Positions 44,691-55,734 of a DNA stretch of 64,000 nucleotides are shown one piece after another. Both the position numbers and the translations under genes were made by a program. Position 1 is the first letter of the stretch. Each line of letters starts with the position of its first letter. The notes below the pieces were generated by a model that worked only from the letters and a program-made list of their open reading frames with translations, did no database searches and had not been told where the DNA came from. This DNA is from Coenobita brevimanus (Eukaryota > Arthropoda > Malacostraca > Decapoda > Coenobitidae), in NCBI GenBank assembly GCA_032717465.1, contig CM064691.1:1552315-1616314 (forward strand), written 5' to 3'.

Positions 44691-45340
44691 TGGAAGTTAA
44701 AACTGAAGTGATTTTAAATACTGTATTATGATATTGAAACTTGAGATATAAACTTTTGAGGTTCAGATTTTTTAGGTTGGACCGTATTTATTGTGTGGTG
44801 AAATGTTTTGACATTTTGGAACACTTCCCTGACATAGAGGAGGTACAAAATACTATACTGGTAGTTGTTTTGTTTTGACCCGACTACTGGGCCACTTCCA
44901 CCAACTAATAAATACCGTTGGCATGAAATTCATTGAGTCTTAATTATGAGGCAGGAATGAGTCTCCTTGGTTACTAGTCAAATTGACCCTAGTCAGACTA
45001 CACTTAGCCATCAACTCAGCTAGAAGGGTTGAAGGATTCTTGTAAGGTTAGAACAAACACACTGTAGTATCAGACATGTAGTATCTTTTGAACATGTCAG
45101 AGCTGACTGAACTCCACCCTCCCCCCCCCCAGCTATACCAGACTGGGGTTGAGAAGTAGGGTGCATTATAAGGCCCCAGCGAACTTTTTTTTTTTTTTTT
45201 AATGGGCTATGACATGGATGTGAAATAAGCTGCAGAAGTGCAAAACTATGGGCCAGGGTACTGTAAAATGAATATAGTTTTCATTTACTTTGCTAGAATA
45301 TGATATTCATTTTATTCATATCATTTACAGTGGCTCCAGC
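44691..45340. other. Intron 3 sequence
   Basis: It contains an inverted copy (44940-45000) of the dispersed segment at 26801-26862. It also has C and T homopolymers near 45120 and 45186. Nothing else recognised. Confidence 0.35.
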
Positions 45341-45990
45341 ATGCTTGCATGCATCGGTCTTGGTCGCCTAATGGGGGCTGTCCATGCTGCTTGATCTCTG
45401 GCAGCCTCTCTATTTATTCCATTATCGCTGAGGTCACAGTCTATGGCCACGTCCCTGGTCTTTTATGGTTAGCCTCTCGCAACCATACCCCTAACGTTCA
45501 CACTTCTCACCCTCTGCACCCTGTTGTCATGTTGTCATCCTTCATCCTCTCAACATGCCCAGACCATCTCAGTCCAGCCCTTCCCATCACAGCACCACTA
45601 CATTCAAATCCCATCCTTCCTCTCAACTCTTCAGTTGCAATCCTAGCCCCCCCAAGCCATGTATTCAAGGTCACACTACACATCCATCTAATCATTGTCA
45701 TTTCTGTATGCATGAGCGTACATAATTCACTACTTGGGTTCTCACAACTGTACAACATAAAGCTCCCAACACATGCTGCATGCAAAGGTCCAATAGCACG
45801 AAGGGAGAGCCCTCTCATTGTCAGGAGTGGCAACAGCTCCCTGAACTTCCTCCATCCACTCCTTACCCCAGCCACAGAGCTAGCTCCAGCCCCACCTCCA
45901 GCACATTTGTTTACAGTCATGTGTTTGAAGTCCCACCTGGGGGGGGGGGTGACTGTCATTTATTGAACTTTGGTGTTGTCGAACTAGGCT
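45341..45990 (-). mobile_element. LINE reverse transcriptase C-terminal region, truncated
   Basis: Minus-strand open frame 45959-45507 reads LPLLTMRGLSLRAIGPLHAA, CVGSFMLYSCE, MTMIRWMCSVTLN, IATEELRGRMGFE and GRAGLRWSGHVERMKDD. This is the conserved end of many LINE ORF2 proteins (thumb, R.MRWM motif, LRW.GHVERM). The rest down to 45341 is 3' UTR shared with 6265-6420. It is a different subfamily from the GATA-tailed elements. Confidence 0.85.
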
Positions 45991-46049
45991 TTCTCCCAAT
46001 TAGTTCCAAAAAGTGAGGGTCTGTTGTTCAAAAAGGAAAAAAAAAGTAA

Positions 46050-46400
46050 CATCATGAGGACTTGCTGAAGGATCCCTCTCTCACCCCTGTGTCACCATCC
46101 ACTTCCCTCCAGTACCTTCCCCATCCCTCCCCTTCCCCCCTAATTCCTTCTTGCTACCCATTCCTTCCCCTTTCCTGCCATTTCCTTCCACTTCCGTCCC
46201 TTTCCTTCCACTTCCTGCATTTTCCTTCTACTTCCTTCCCCTTCCCCATCCTTCTTCCTGTTTTTCTCCCTTTTCCCCTGCACTTCCCTTTCCTTCCCTC
46301 CACCTCCTTCTACTTACCTCTTGTCCTTCCACCTCCCACCCCCTACCATAGCATCCTTTCTCCAACCTCCCCTCCAGGGCCATCCTACCCTTGCCTGACA
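46050..46400. other. Polypyrimidine tract of about 350 bp
   Basis: The + strand is mostly C and T, with CCTTCCACTTCC-type repeats. Low-complexity sequence; the small open frames it creates are not taken as genes. Confidence 0.7.
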
Positions 46401-47440
46401 CACCACCAAACTTATCATATATAAATATAATCCCTGATGCACATAGTAAACACCATCAAGGAGTAATTTGAAAGGAGTCAACTTCCCACAGTAAACACAG
46501 CCCCTGACCTGTAGTTAGTGGAACATGTACTGTTCCAGTTCACAAAACACCTTTTGTATTAAAATTCACATGACGTGTACAGAAAATATGTAAAATCCTT
46601 GAACTAGTGAAGATTTGTGCATAGACTTGCATGAACCTGGCTTATGATATGTGCCCCACCCAAGGCAGAAATGAAGTGACAGCTTCCTGCATCCTCCATA
46701 GTCCAGTTTTGGGAATTAGTCTTGTAGTTCCCCATATTTCTAAGCATCATGGTGACTTGTATTGAAAGTTTCAAGTGCCTACCTTTATTGACTATTAGAG
46801 TGTAGTTGAATTTTTTTTTTTTAATTGTAGTGGTTTTATGTGTGTAAATAAGAGCCATATTTTAGATGGAATAGGAGACAGTAGTACCTCTTCCTTAGTG
46901 ATTTGTTATGCATATTACACCATTGTATCCTCATGTGAGTTGCTTAGACAGACCATGGCAGCACTAAGAATTTATAAATAAATTAAGAGAGAAAATTTGG
47001 ATGTAATTGGCATAATGAATTACCAAGAAAATGGTGCAACAAAGTCGACAGTTTCACCAAAAATTTGGACCTAAGTACCCCAGCGTTTCATTACTCAACC
47101 ATAGTTTAACTATATGTTCTGTTTCCTTTGCTTGGATCATCAGGAGAGGCTGCCCTTTTACCTCTTTAGTCCCTAAACTTACTTATTTTATTCTTCCTGG
47201 CATTAGGTGGTTTTATTCAACTCTGGACAGGCATTTCCTGGTGAAGGGCTTAATGAAACCTACATCTGACCCTTCCTGCCTGAAGTGCCTCTTCTGAGCC
47301 AAATAAAGTACTCAAGAGGTACTAAAAATAAAGTAATAAATGTTTTTTAGACTGTATGGATTAAATGCTTACATTGGTGACTTATGGAAACTGTCTCTAA
47401 AAGATAGCACCTGCCAGTTTTTTTTTTTTTTTTTCTAGTA
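46401..47440. other. Intron 3 sequence
   Basis: AT-rich, with one TTAACCCCTTCA-family copy at about 47120-47330 and a T run at 47419-47437. Confidence 0.4.
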
Positions 47441-47444
47441 CAAA

Positions 47445-48660
47445 ATAAGGGGATGTGTGGATCAAGTATTTGCAGTGAGACAGATAGTAGAGAAGGCTTG
47501 TGAGAAGGACCAGAAGGTGTTTATGGCATTCATGGATCTGGAAAAAGCATATGACAAAGTAGACAGAGAGGGATTGTGGAAAGTTTTGCACATCTATGGT
47601 GTAGATGGTAAGCTGCTAGGTGATGTCAAGAGTTTTTATGATGATAGCAAAGCATGTGTAAGGGTTAATGGTCATCTAAGTGAATGGTTCATGATCGGTG
47701 TGGGTGTGCGACAAGGTTGTGTGATGTCCCCATTGTTGTTCAGTATATATATGGATGGGGTGAAGGGAGAAGTAAAAACACGAGTAATGGAGAGAGGGAT
47801 GACATTGGTAATGAATGGTGATGGATGGAATATCTCAAATTTGTTGTATGCTGATGATGCAGTACTGCTTGCAAGTACCGGACAAGAACTTGGTAGGCTA
47901 GTGCAAAGTTTTGCTGATGTCTGTGAGCATTGTTCCTTGAGAGTAAATGTAGAAAAGAGTAAAGTGATGGTTATTGAGAGAGAAGATGACTGCCAGTGTG
48001 ATGTTACAGTGAATGGAGAGAGACTGGAATTGGTGAGAGAGTTCAAATGCTTGGGTACAGTGATAGAAAAGAGAGGAAAATATGCAAAAGAAGTTGAAAG
48101 TAGAGTGACACAAGGAAGAAAAGTAGCTGGTGCAATGAAAGCCTTGATAAGAAACAGAGGCTTGAATGTTGCTGCTGCACGAGGCTTACATGAGAGAGTG
48201 TTGGTGCCATCCGTCCATCCATCATCCAATCCTACATTGCCCCATGAGGAGCGTAGGTGCCAACTTTAACTTATGGAGGTGAGTATGGTGTGGCATGAAA
48301 ATGAAAAGTCATGAGTAAGAGCAGTGGAGATGGGACTGCTAAGGAATGTATATGGAGTACAGAGAGTGGATAGGATACTAAATAATGTGATTCGTGAAAG
48401 GTGTGGAGTGAGGAAGTCGGTGGGCACCAGAAGCGAAGAGAGTGTACTGAGATGGTATGGTCCTGTGGAGAGAATGGATAACAATAGAGTGGAGAAAAAG
48501 GTATATGTGAGTGAATTTGAAGGAGGGAGGAGGGGAGGTAGGCCAAGGAGAAGGTGGAAAGATATGGTGGATGAGTGTGTGAGGAAGAGGTTTGGAAGTC
48601 GGTGAGGCTAGGGAACTGACAAGAGATCAAGCTGGCTGGATGAATGTTGTGAGGAGCAGT
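47445..48660 (+). mobile_element. LINE reverse transcriptase fragment, GATA-tailed-like family
   Basis: The frame 47457-48269 reads DQVFAVRQIVEKACEKDQKV, FMDLEKAYDKVDREGLWKVL (first catalytic Asp), GVRQGCVMSPLLFSIYMDG, LLYADDAVLLA (catalytic pair) and LRVNVEKSKVMV, then KCLGTVIEKRGKYAKEVESR. It loses frame near 48210-48260. Another frame continues AVEMGLLRNVYGVQRVDRI, ESVLRWYGPVERMD and RRGGRPRRRWKDMVDE to a stop at 48605. It is 5'-truncated just after a T run at 47419-47437. Confidence 0.9.
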
Positions 48661-48924
48661 GCATGATCAGGGAATTTGGCACCCCTTTTTAACATGGCAG
48701 CGTCCAGATTGACTCAATCGGATATGTTTGTGTGAAGCTACAGAATGTAGTGAATGTTTTTGGCATAGCCGATAGAGCCAGGATTCCAGGGGCTTGAATG
48801 ATGAGTGAATGGAAATGAGGCCCATTGGATTGGGCAAGTTTTGGCTGTCTAGGCATTGCTACTCCTCATCCTGCCCTTGGGTGGGAAAGGAGGTCTGGAT
48901 GATGATGATTATGATGATTTAATA
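48661..48924. other. Intron 3 sequence between LINE pieces
   Basis: Probably the 3' UTR of the preceding LINE, ending in (GAT)n at 48898-48920. Unproven. Confidence 0.4.
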
Positions 48925-49445
48925 AAAAATAATTGAAGGAAGTTTCGAGGGTGAAGTGCTCAAAAGGGTACAACAAGGAAGAGAGGTTGCTGGTTCTTTG
49001 AAAGCAGTGATAAGAAACAAGGAAGTAAGCTTGGAAGTAAAAAGTCGCTGCATGACAGTATTGTGATACCATCTCTAACGGATGAAAGTGAAGCTTGGAC
49101 CTTGTTAGAAGGACACAAGCCATGAGTGAGAGCAGTGGAAATGAGTTATTTGAGAGGAGCATGTGGAGTTACATGGAGAGACAGACTGACAAATGAGGAA
49201 ATGAAGGAGCATTGTGGTGTGGATGTGGATGTGATAGAAAGTGTTAGGAGAAATACATTGAGGGTTTGGTCATGTGGAGAGGATGGAGAGCAAGAGACTA
49301 ATGAGGAGATTGTATGTGAGTGAGGTGGAGGGGGGCAGAGGGAGGGGGAGACCAAGAATAAGATAATGGGTTGGAGTGGAGAGGTATATGAGAGAGGGTT
49401 GGGGGGGTGAGCTGGGAACAGGGCAGTGAAGTGGCAGGGGATAGG
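48925..49445 (+). mobile_element. GATA-tailed LINE fragment, lacking its tail
   Basis: It reads in broken frames EVLKRVQQGREVAGSLKAVI, RAVEMSYLRGACGVTWRDRL, TNEEMKEHCGVDVDVIESVR, then VWSCGEDGE (frameshifted FGHVERM) and the VSEVEGG segment. It stops before the GGCCACCCC end and runs into the minus-strand remnant. Confidence 0.85.
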
Positions 49446-49449
49446 GCAT

Positions 49450-50640
49450 TTTTTCTACTTGCCACTATACAGTACATGCTGTATAATATGAGTGTTTGCC
49501 TCTTCATGTGTTGATTCAAGGGGAGGAATTACATTTCCACTTTGCAACATTACTGACTCTGTTTCTTCACTGAAATCACCACCCAGATAAATTTTGGTGT
49601 TACCAGGACTTGAAGACAGGAGTTCATCTTGATGCCATTTATCACACAAATAGGCAGGTAACTGTGCATTGTCTGTAGGGCAAGCAAAGAACTCTGAAGG
49701 ATCTGGTGCTTTATACTGGTCTGACACATCACATTTTTAAAAAGTTTTTGGCTTACCAGTCCTCGCCTGCCTTGTTGCTTCCTTCATACTTGGACTTCTG
49801 TAGCAGTCAAAACGCAGGGTGAACAGCCACTGCATTAGCTGAATCTTCACTGAGAATTGTTTGTGTCTAGGTGCAAATGGCAGAGAACTTTTCATCTTTC
49901 ACAAATAACAAATGATGAACCCATTGCATGACATTGGTCACTAATGCACGTGCTTTGTTGTATCATGGCAACCATTCACAACTGCTTATGCTTGTATCCT
50001 TCTTTATAGCTTTTACAGGACAGGACTGGATTTTGTCCTACATGCTCACAGTGTGCCATCTTCATAAAAGAAAGGTGGAGGGTAATAGCTACATTCATGG
50101 TTTCCAATGTACTCTTGTACATCAAAACTGTCACCACTAGCAGTAACCTGTGTCATACGAAGAAGTGCTCATACTTATCACATTTTCCACGGGGCTGAGC
50201 TTTCTGCTTGCTACTTTTAGCCTGGCTTTGTGTGAAGGTGTTCAGTTTGACAAACTGAACTTTGCCCTCTTTGCATACGGAATTTTCAAGTGCTTGCAGG
50301 CCAATTTCTTCCATGTGTGTTATATCATGATGTACATTTTCAGGTGCACGTTTGCCAGTAACAGTATTGATCAGGTGGTTTGAGTCAGCATTTTTTATGC
50401 CATTTTGGCCCTTTGATCTCCAGCCAATCAGATTCATAAATGTCAAAGTTCAGATGGATAACATTTGAGTCTTGCCTAGCCAGGATGGCTACTCTAAGTT
50501 TCTCTGATGTTTTGGGCTGGACGTTGTACAATTTGTCTTTGTTGTCTTTCTGGCAGATTATACGCTTTAATTTCTCTACCATCAGGTTTTCTGTTTTTGC
50601 TTGGTTTTAGGGAAATACCTCATCCTTGTTTGACTTGGGG
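49450..50640 (-). pseudogene. Degraded coding remnant of a repetitive gene, EEANTH motif
   Basis: Minus-strand pieces are 50582-50385 (MVEKLKRIICQKDNKDKLYN.. SDWLEIKGPKWHKKC, Cys/His spaced like a zinc knuckle), 50446-50153 (KRAPENVHHDIT.., IGLQALENSVCKEGKVQFV) and 49727-49455 (PSEFFACPTDNAQLPAYLCD.., PPLESTHEEANTHIIQHVLY). The S.HEEADTR..LH-type motif is known from poorly characterised, transposon-like repetitive genes of invertebrates. The protein class is inferred. Several stops and frameshifts separate the pieces. Confidence 0.5.
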
Positions 50641-50667
50641 CATCCATTGTTATCACTTGTTTTTGCC

Positions 50668-50671
<4 letters not shown>

Positions 50672-50741
<70 letters not shown>
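50672..50741. repeat. (TG)35 microsatellite bordering LINE copy 3
   Basis: Perfect run; on the minus strand it is (AC)n directly after the TAGGTAAGAA tail of LINE copy 3. Confidence 0.95.
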
Positions 50742-53293
50742 CTTACCTAATTGTTCATATCTAATTGTATCTTTACAAGAATGAGTCAAGCTTATACTGG
50801 CCCGTGTCTTAAACCATATTTATCGTACATATCCTTAAATTTATGAATTGTTTTGGCACACAATATTTCATTCGGTAGTGCATTCCACTGATCAATTGCT
50901 CTGTTTGGAAAACTAAATTTCCTTACGTCTTTATCACCTCTCTTTTTATGCAGTCTTTTGCAGTGTCCTCTTGCTGATGCTTCCCCATAGGTTAAGTAAT
51001 CATTTATGTCAATTTTCTCCTTCCCTGATATGCATTTATATAGCATAATCATGTCTCCTCTTTTCCTTCTGTCTTGTAGTGTAGGCAGATCCAGTTTTTC
51101 TAGTCTTTCTTCGTAGCTGAGATCTCTTAAGCTTGGTATCCATCTTGTACCGGCCCTTTGAACTTTTTCAGTCTTACCTATTTGTTTTTTGAGATGAGGA
51201 CTCCAGACTACGGACGCATACTCCAGGGTTGGTCTGATGAAAGATGTTATTATCTTTCTTAGCATGTCTTCATTTATGTATGTGAATGCTATTGTCATAT
51301 TTGCAAGCAGTGTATACATGTTCCGTACCTTCTGGCTGATGTGGTCAGCTGGAGATAGTCTGTTATTAATAATCACACCTAGGTCCTTCTCTCTTTCTGA
51401 TGTGTGTAGGGTTTTATTTCCTAACTTATAATCCCAATCAGGTCTTTTTCCACTTTTACCAAACTTGATTACATGACACTTGTCCACATTGAATTCCAAT
51501 TGCCATGTATTGCTCCATTCATAAAGTTTACTTAATTCTTCTTGTAGCCCTTTACAAGAGTCTGCATTAGTAATTGACCTTTGTATTTTTGCATCATCAG
51601 CAAGCATATGTAGATAGCTTTCATTTCCAATGTTGCTGTGTATATCATTTATAAGCACTAAAAACATGATTGGTGCCAGCACTGAGCCCTGTGAAACTCC
51701 GCTAGTCACTTCTCTCCGTGATGAGTAATTTCCTCTTAGTACTGTTCTCATTTCCCCTTTATTGAGAAAATCTTGCACCCAACAATACGGGTTGCCTTGA
51801 ATTCCTCCTTGATGGTACAGTTTCCATAAAAGCCTTTGGTGCGGCACTCTGTCAAATGCTTTCTTAAAATCTAAATAGATACTATCCACCCATCCTTCTC
51901 TTTTCCGTAATGTTTCTGTTACTCTATCATAGTAGCTCAACGGATTTGTAACACAAGATTTTTCTTTTCTGAAACCAAACTGTCTTTCTGTTATCATATT
52001 GTGTTCTGGTAGATGATTTACCCAAACTTTTCTTATCCACTTTTCTAATACCTTGCTTACAATACTGGTCAGTGATACTGGTCAGTAGTTGAGTAGATTT
52101 TGTCTATTTCCTTTCTTGAATAAGGGAACAATGTTTGCTTTCTTCCAAATATCAGGTAGTTTACCTTGTCCCGAGGATTCCTTGAAAATTAAAAATAATG
52201 GTTTACTTAACTCCTTGCACATTCATGTATCACCCAGCATGAAATTTCATCAGGACTATTTGCTTTTGCTTTTTCTAATTTCCTTAGCTCCTCCTGTATT
52301 TCTTTTTTTGATATTTGTATATCTGGTAATATGTGTGGGCATACCTGTTCCATATCATCCCTCTCAAAATTATTTTCTTCTGTAAAACCTGACTGGAAAT
52401 TCTTGTTTAGTGCTTAACAAATATCTTTCCTTGTGTATAGATGATCTCCTCATCCATAATGGATTGTATTTTATCTTTTAGTTTGGTTTTGCTTCTGATG
52501 TAGCTGTAAAATAGCTTTGGTTGATCACTACTTTTATTTGTGATATCCTCCTCAAACTGTTTTTGGGCTTCCCTCCTTATTCTGGTATAATCTTTTCTTG
52601 CCTGTTTATAGCTGTTATATGCCCTTTCACTATTGTGTCTTCTGTATCTATTCCACAACAAATCCCTTTTTTCTTCTGATTTTTTACATTCTGTATTGAA
52701 CCATTTCTATATTTTCTTTTCTGCTTCTTTGTGCTGTGGGATGTACTTCTGGACTCCCATTTCATAAAGTTAATAGAATTTTTTATATATAGCATTTAAA
52801 CCATGTCCTCTAAGCTCATTTTCCCAATCAGTTTCTAAGAAATACTTCTTTAGGTCATGATAGTTTCCCTTTTTATAATTTAGGCTCTTTTTGTAACTTT
52901 CATTGCTGTTAACTGTGTAATATCCAATCCTGAAGTTGCAATTTAGTACTGCATGGTCGCTTTTGCCGAATCGAGGGTGATACTGTATATTAAATTGTCA
53001 GTATCATTTTCTTGCCTAGTAAATATAAGATCTAGCACTGAGGGTGCATTGAATCCTCTTTTTCTGGTGATTTCCCTTACATGTTGTGTTACGAAAAACT
53101 CCTGCATGAAATCCAGGAGCTTTTGGTCCCAACAGCTTTCTTGGCTTATTACAACTAGAATATTCCAATTTATATATGTATTAAAATCTCCAGTTAGTAT
53201 AATTCTTTCCGATTTCTCTTCAATTCTATGTAGTAATGCTCTTACTCTGAATTGTACTCTCTGCCAGATCCTCATATTCACTGCTTTCTCATG
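50742..53293 (-). mobile_element. CR1/L2-like LINE, copy 3 (5'-truncated in the endonuclease)
   Basis: Same family as copies 1 and 2, more diverged. It starts (minus strand) inside the endonuclease at a position equal to about 10140 of copy 1 and ends with GAACAATTAGGTAAGAA and (AC)n. Pieces are endonuclease 53281-52943 (RIILTGDFNTYINW), linker 52661-52407 and RT 51997-50792. Its 5' end directly abuts the 3' tail of the related fragment at 53293-53983. Confidence 0.9.
50792..51997 (-). CDS. LINE copy 3 reverse transcriptase, open frame
   Basis: 401 codons in frame: ERQFGFRKEKSCVTN, YLDFKKAFDRVPHQRLLWKL, GVSQGSVLAPIMFLVLINDI (box altered from GVPQGS), HMLADDAKI (family FADD changed to LADD, catalytic Asp pair kept), LGVIINNRLSPADHI and the C-terminal RRGDMIMLYKCISGKEKID. 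It is colinear with 11700-12911. The LADD and VSQGS changes suggest lost or reduced activity. Confidence 0.85.
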   Translation of the reverse strand: MITERQFGFRKEKSCVTNPLSYYDRVTETLRKREGWVDSIYLDFKKAFDRVPHQRLLWKLYHQGGIQGNPYCWVQDFLNKGEMRTVLRGNYSSRREVTSGVSQGSVLAPIMFLVLINDIHSNIGNESYLHMLADDAKIQRSITNADSCKGLQEELSKLYEWSNTWQLEFNVDKCHVIKFGKSGKRPDWDYKLGNKTLHTSEREKDLGVIINNRLSPADHISQKVRNMYTLLANMTIAFTYINEDMLRKIITSFIRPTLEYASVVWSPHLKKQIGKTEKVQRAGTRWIPSLRDLSYEERLEKLDLPTLQDRRKRGDMIMLYKCISGKEKIDINDYLTYGEASARGHCKRLHKKRGDKDVRKFSFPNRAIDQWNALPNEILCAKTIHKFKDMYDKYGLRHGPV

Positions 53294-53981
53294 TATTTAC
53301 CTATTTGTATTTACCTATTTGTAGTATACAGGAATTGAGCAATGCTCGTGTTGTCCTGTCTCCATATCCACATTTATCAAGTCTACCTTTACACACATGA
53401 ATGTTTTTCTCATGCACCACCTCTTTGTCTAAGTCGTTCCAAATATTTAAGTATTTACCTAATATAAACAATTGTGATATACACGGAATGTACTATGCTC
53501 GTAGGTTTCCGTCGCTGTTTCTCAATAAGTCGAATTTAACTTTAAACTCGTTTAAGTTTTTAGACTGGACGATCTCTTTGTCCAGGCTATTCCATAAGTC
53601 TATACTTCTGTAAGGAAAGCTATATTTCTTGATATCCTTCAAGCAGCTTGACTTTTTCAATTTCATTCCATGTCCTCTTGTTGCTCTCTTATCCCATACA
53701 AACAGATCCTCTTTGTCAATTTTATCTACTCCCACCATGGTCCTGAACACTGCAATCATGTCTCCCCGTTTTCTCCTTTCCTCTAACGAAGGCAAATCCA
53801 GTTTTTCCAGCCTCTCTCTGTATGACAGGTCTGTCAGACTGGGGACCATCTTGGTTGCTGTTCTTTGTATTCTCTCAATCTTGTTTATATCTTTCTTTTT
53901 GTGGGGGGACCACACTACCGCTGCATATTCTAACCTGGGGCGGATCATGGCCACTATCAATTTTTTCATCATTTCCTCATC

Positions 53982-53983
<2 letters not shown>
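53293..53983 (-). mobile_element. Related LINE, RT C-terminal fragment with 14-bp tail repeats
   Basis: Minus strand from MDEEMMKK (ATG at 53984-53982) reads LIVAMIRPRLEYAAVVWSPH, INKIERIQRTATKMVPSL, RRKRGDMIAVFRTMVG, FPYRSIDLWNSLDKEIV and stops at 53493. It aligns with the end of copies 1-3 but is a distinct family. The 3' end carries GTATTTACCTATTT twice (53293-53320). The 5' edge lies exactly at the (AC)n run 53984-54018. Confidence 0.85.

Positions 53984-54018
<35 letters not shown>
53984..54018. repeat. (TG)n microsatellite
   Basis: TG run bordering the 5' truncation point of the LINE fragment. Confidence 0.95.
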
Positions 54019-54019
<1 letters not shown>

Positions 54020-54256
54020 CCCATTGTATCTCATGAATGGCTTGAACTATCAATATGAAGCCTTCAGGGTATCAAGATATGACCAAAATCTTAGTTGAGT
54101 TAAAAAATGGGGACTCTAGGCCAAGGTCAAGATCAGCAAAGTAGCTGTCAAAGGTCAACTAGTTTTTATAGCCCACCTTTAGCACCATTATATCTTATTA
54201 ATGATCTGAACTATCAACATGAGACCTTCAGGGTAAGATATGGCCAAAATCTTCAA
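54019..54256. repeat. Direct repeat, two units about 155 bp apart
   Basis: GAACTATCAATATGAAGCC with TTCAGGGTATCAAGATATG.. and GAACTATCAACATGAGACC with TTCAGGGTAAGATATGG.. The linker holds AAGGTCAAGATCAGC and CAAAGGTCAAC, similar in style to 7.8-8.4 kb. Confidence 0.75.
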
Positions 54257-54482
54257 GTGGGGGGGGGGTGCACCACTCTCCAGCCCCACTTGGGGGCAGC
54301 ATGACCCCCCGACCCCGCAGGGAGGGGAACTGCCATCTGGCCACCTCTCCTTGGTCCCCCCTCTCCTGGGGAGCACTGCCCCTTGGCCCCCTTTCTGGGG
54401 GATGCCACCCCCCAGCCCCCTCCTGCCCTCTCCCAGCAGGCCACACTTGTAACTTGCCCCAGGGGGGGGGAGGGGGGCACAC
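54257..54482. other. GC-rich low-complexity block with C and G runs
   Basis: G runs at 54258 and 54463-54478, CCCCCC runs and repeated CCCAGCCCC/CTTGGCCCC words. Open frames here are composition artefacts. Confidence 0.6.
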
Positions 54483-54600
54483 TTGCAACTTGGCCAACAG
54501 CATATTCTGGTGGGTGATTAACATTCACCTCCCAAATGCTTTTCTTTCATTCATATTCTAAAAAAAAGTGCTGTGTGTATTCATCCTGTAACTTTCATAT

Positions 54601-54763
54601 ACTCATTTTTCTCTTTAACTTCTGCTGTTTTACCTTTAGTTGATGTTTTGATGCCGTCCTCATCAGAACTACTGTTCCTTACCAGTGAACAGTATTTCTG
54701 ATGAAAATGGCAATGAAACATCAACAAAAGGTAAAACAGCAGAAATGTAAAAGAAAAATCAAC
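54601..54763. mobile_element. Foldback MITE, arms about 77 bp
   Basis: ACTTCTGCTGTTTTACCTTT..CATCAGAACTACTGTTC (54618-54677) is the near-complement of 54687-54746, and weaker pairing extends to 54601 and 54763. The loop is 9 nt. TSD unclear. Confidence 0.75.
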
Positions 54764-54864
54764 TTCTTCAGTGATACTAGTACTTTCAGGTCATTATAGT
54801 AAAGTATGAATTAGTCAGCAATAGTATTCATATGTAACACATCAGCTACGTAATAACGAACTTA

Positions 54865-55205
54865 CAGAAAACACTTAATTATCCGTTGTCGCAATATCCG
54901 GCCCCGAAATGGGATGTAACCGATGGTTCTGTGCAATATCTGTCGCCAAGGCATATCAACTGGCTCATAAGCAGTTGTCAGTCGCCACTGTATTACTGTA
55001 TTGTATGATTACTTTATTGTATTTTATGCTTAATTTTCATCATTTACTCAGGGGATCGTTTTCAGAATAGAAGCTGAGACAGTAACACAATATCCAGTTC
55101 GACACTGGATGTTGAGCCAATGGCAGGTACTATGCAGTATCCGGCATTTCGCTTTATTTGGTGTAGGACTTGGCTGAATTACTCTGGATAATTGAAAGTT
55201 CACTG
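54865..55205. mobile_element. Tigger/pogo-like MITE, 341 bp
   Basis: It is flanked by TA (54863-54864, 55206-55207). Left end CAGAAAACACTTAATTATCCG, right end CGGATAATT-like (CTGGATAATTGAAAGTTCACTG). The body shares TGTATTGTATTTTATGCTT with the larger element at 60534-61296, so they are one family. Confidence 0.75.
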
Positions 55206-55730
55206 TATATGAAAAGACATCAGATAAAATCAGTTTCCATTTCAACTGTCATGTGGTAATTACATGTAAAGGTGAGTCTGATTACGTTAGTTTGACATTA
55301 TGAGTGAATTCCATGTTCATGAAAACTATAGAAAACTTGTATTACCTGCGAAAATAATGCAAATTACAACCAACTCTTGAACATTTGTAAAAGTGGCAGC
55401 CATCTTGGATTTCAAGCTTACAGTGGTTGATTTTACAGGTGAAGGTATGGTATGTCAAATTACTTTGAAATTATCAAAAATGAATTCCTCCTTCCTAAAA
55501 ACTGTAGGAAACCTGTACAGTATTACACTTGAAATTACTGCAAATTATGACCAACTTAAAATCATTTATGGATATGGCAGCCATGTTGGGTGCCATCTTG
55601 GATTCCCAGCTTACAGTAGTTGGTTTCCAAGGTTGTACACCTGGTTGGTGTTCCTGGTGTTCCAAAGATCAAAATGATATGCTGCTACCTTGTATAACAA
55701 TCCATGACTACTGAGCCCTACCTGCCCCAT
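55206..55730. repeat. Local diverged direct repeat
   Basis: CATGAAAACTATAGAAAAC..ATTACCTGCGAAAATAATGC..TACAACCAACT and CCTAAAAACTGTAGGAAAC..ATTACACTTGAAATTACTGC..TATGACCAACT, each followed by GGCAGCCAT and CAGCTTACAGT. Confidence 0.6.
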
Positions 55731-55734
55731 GGGT

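Noticed and set aside
46062..46424. 120-codon Ser/Pro/Phe-rich frame
   Set aside because: Translation of a polypyrimidine low-complexity tract; no domain.
48271..48630. 119-codon minus-strand frame
   Set aside because: Antisense to the LINE C-terminal frame 48324-48605 (LRWYGPVERM, RRGGRPRRRW).
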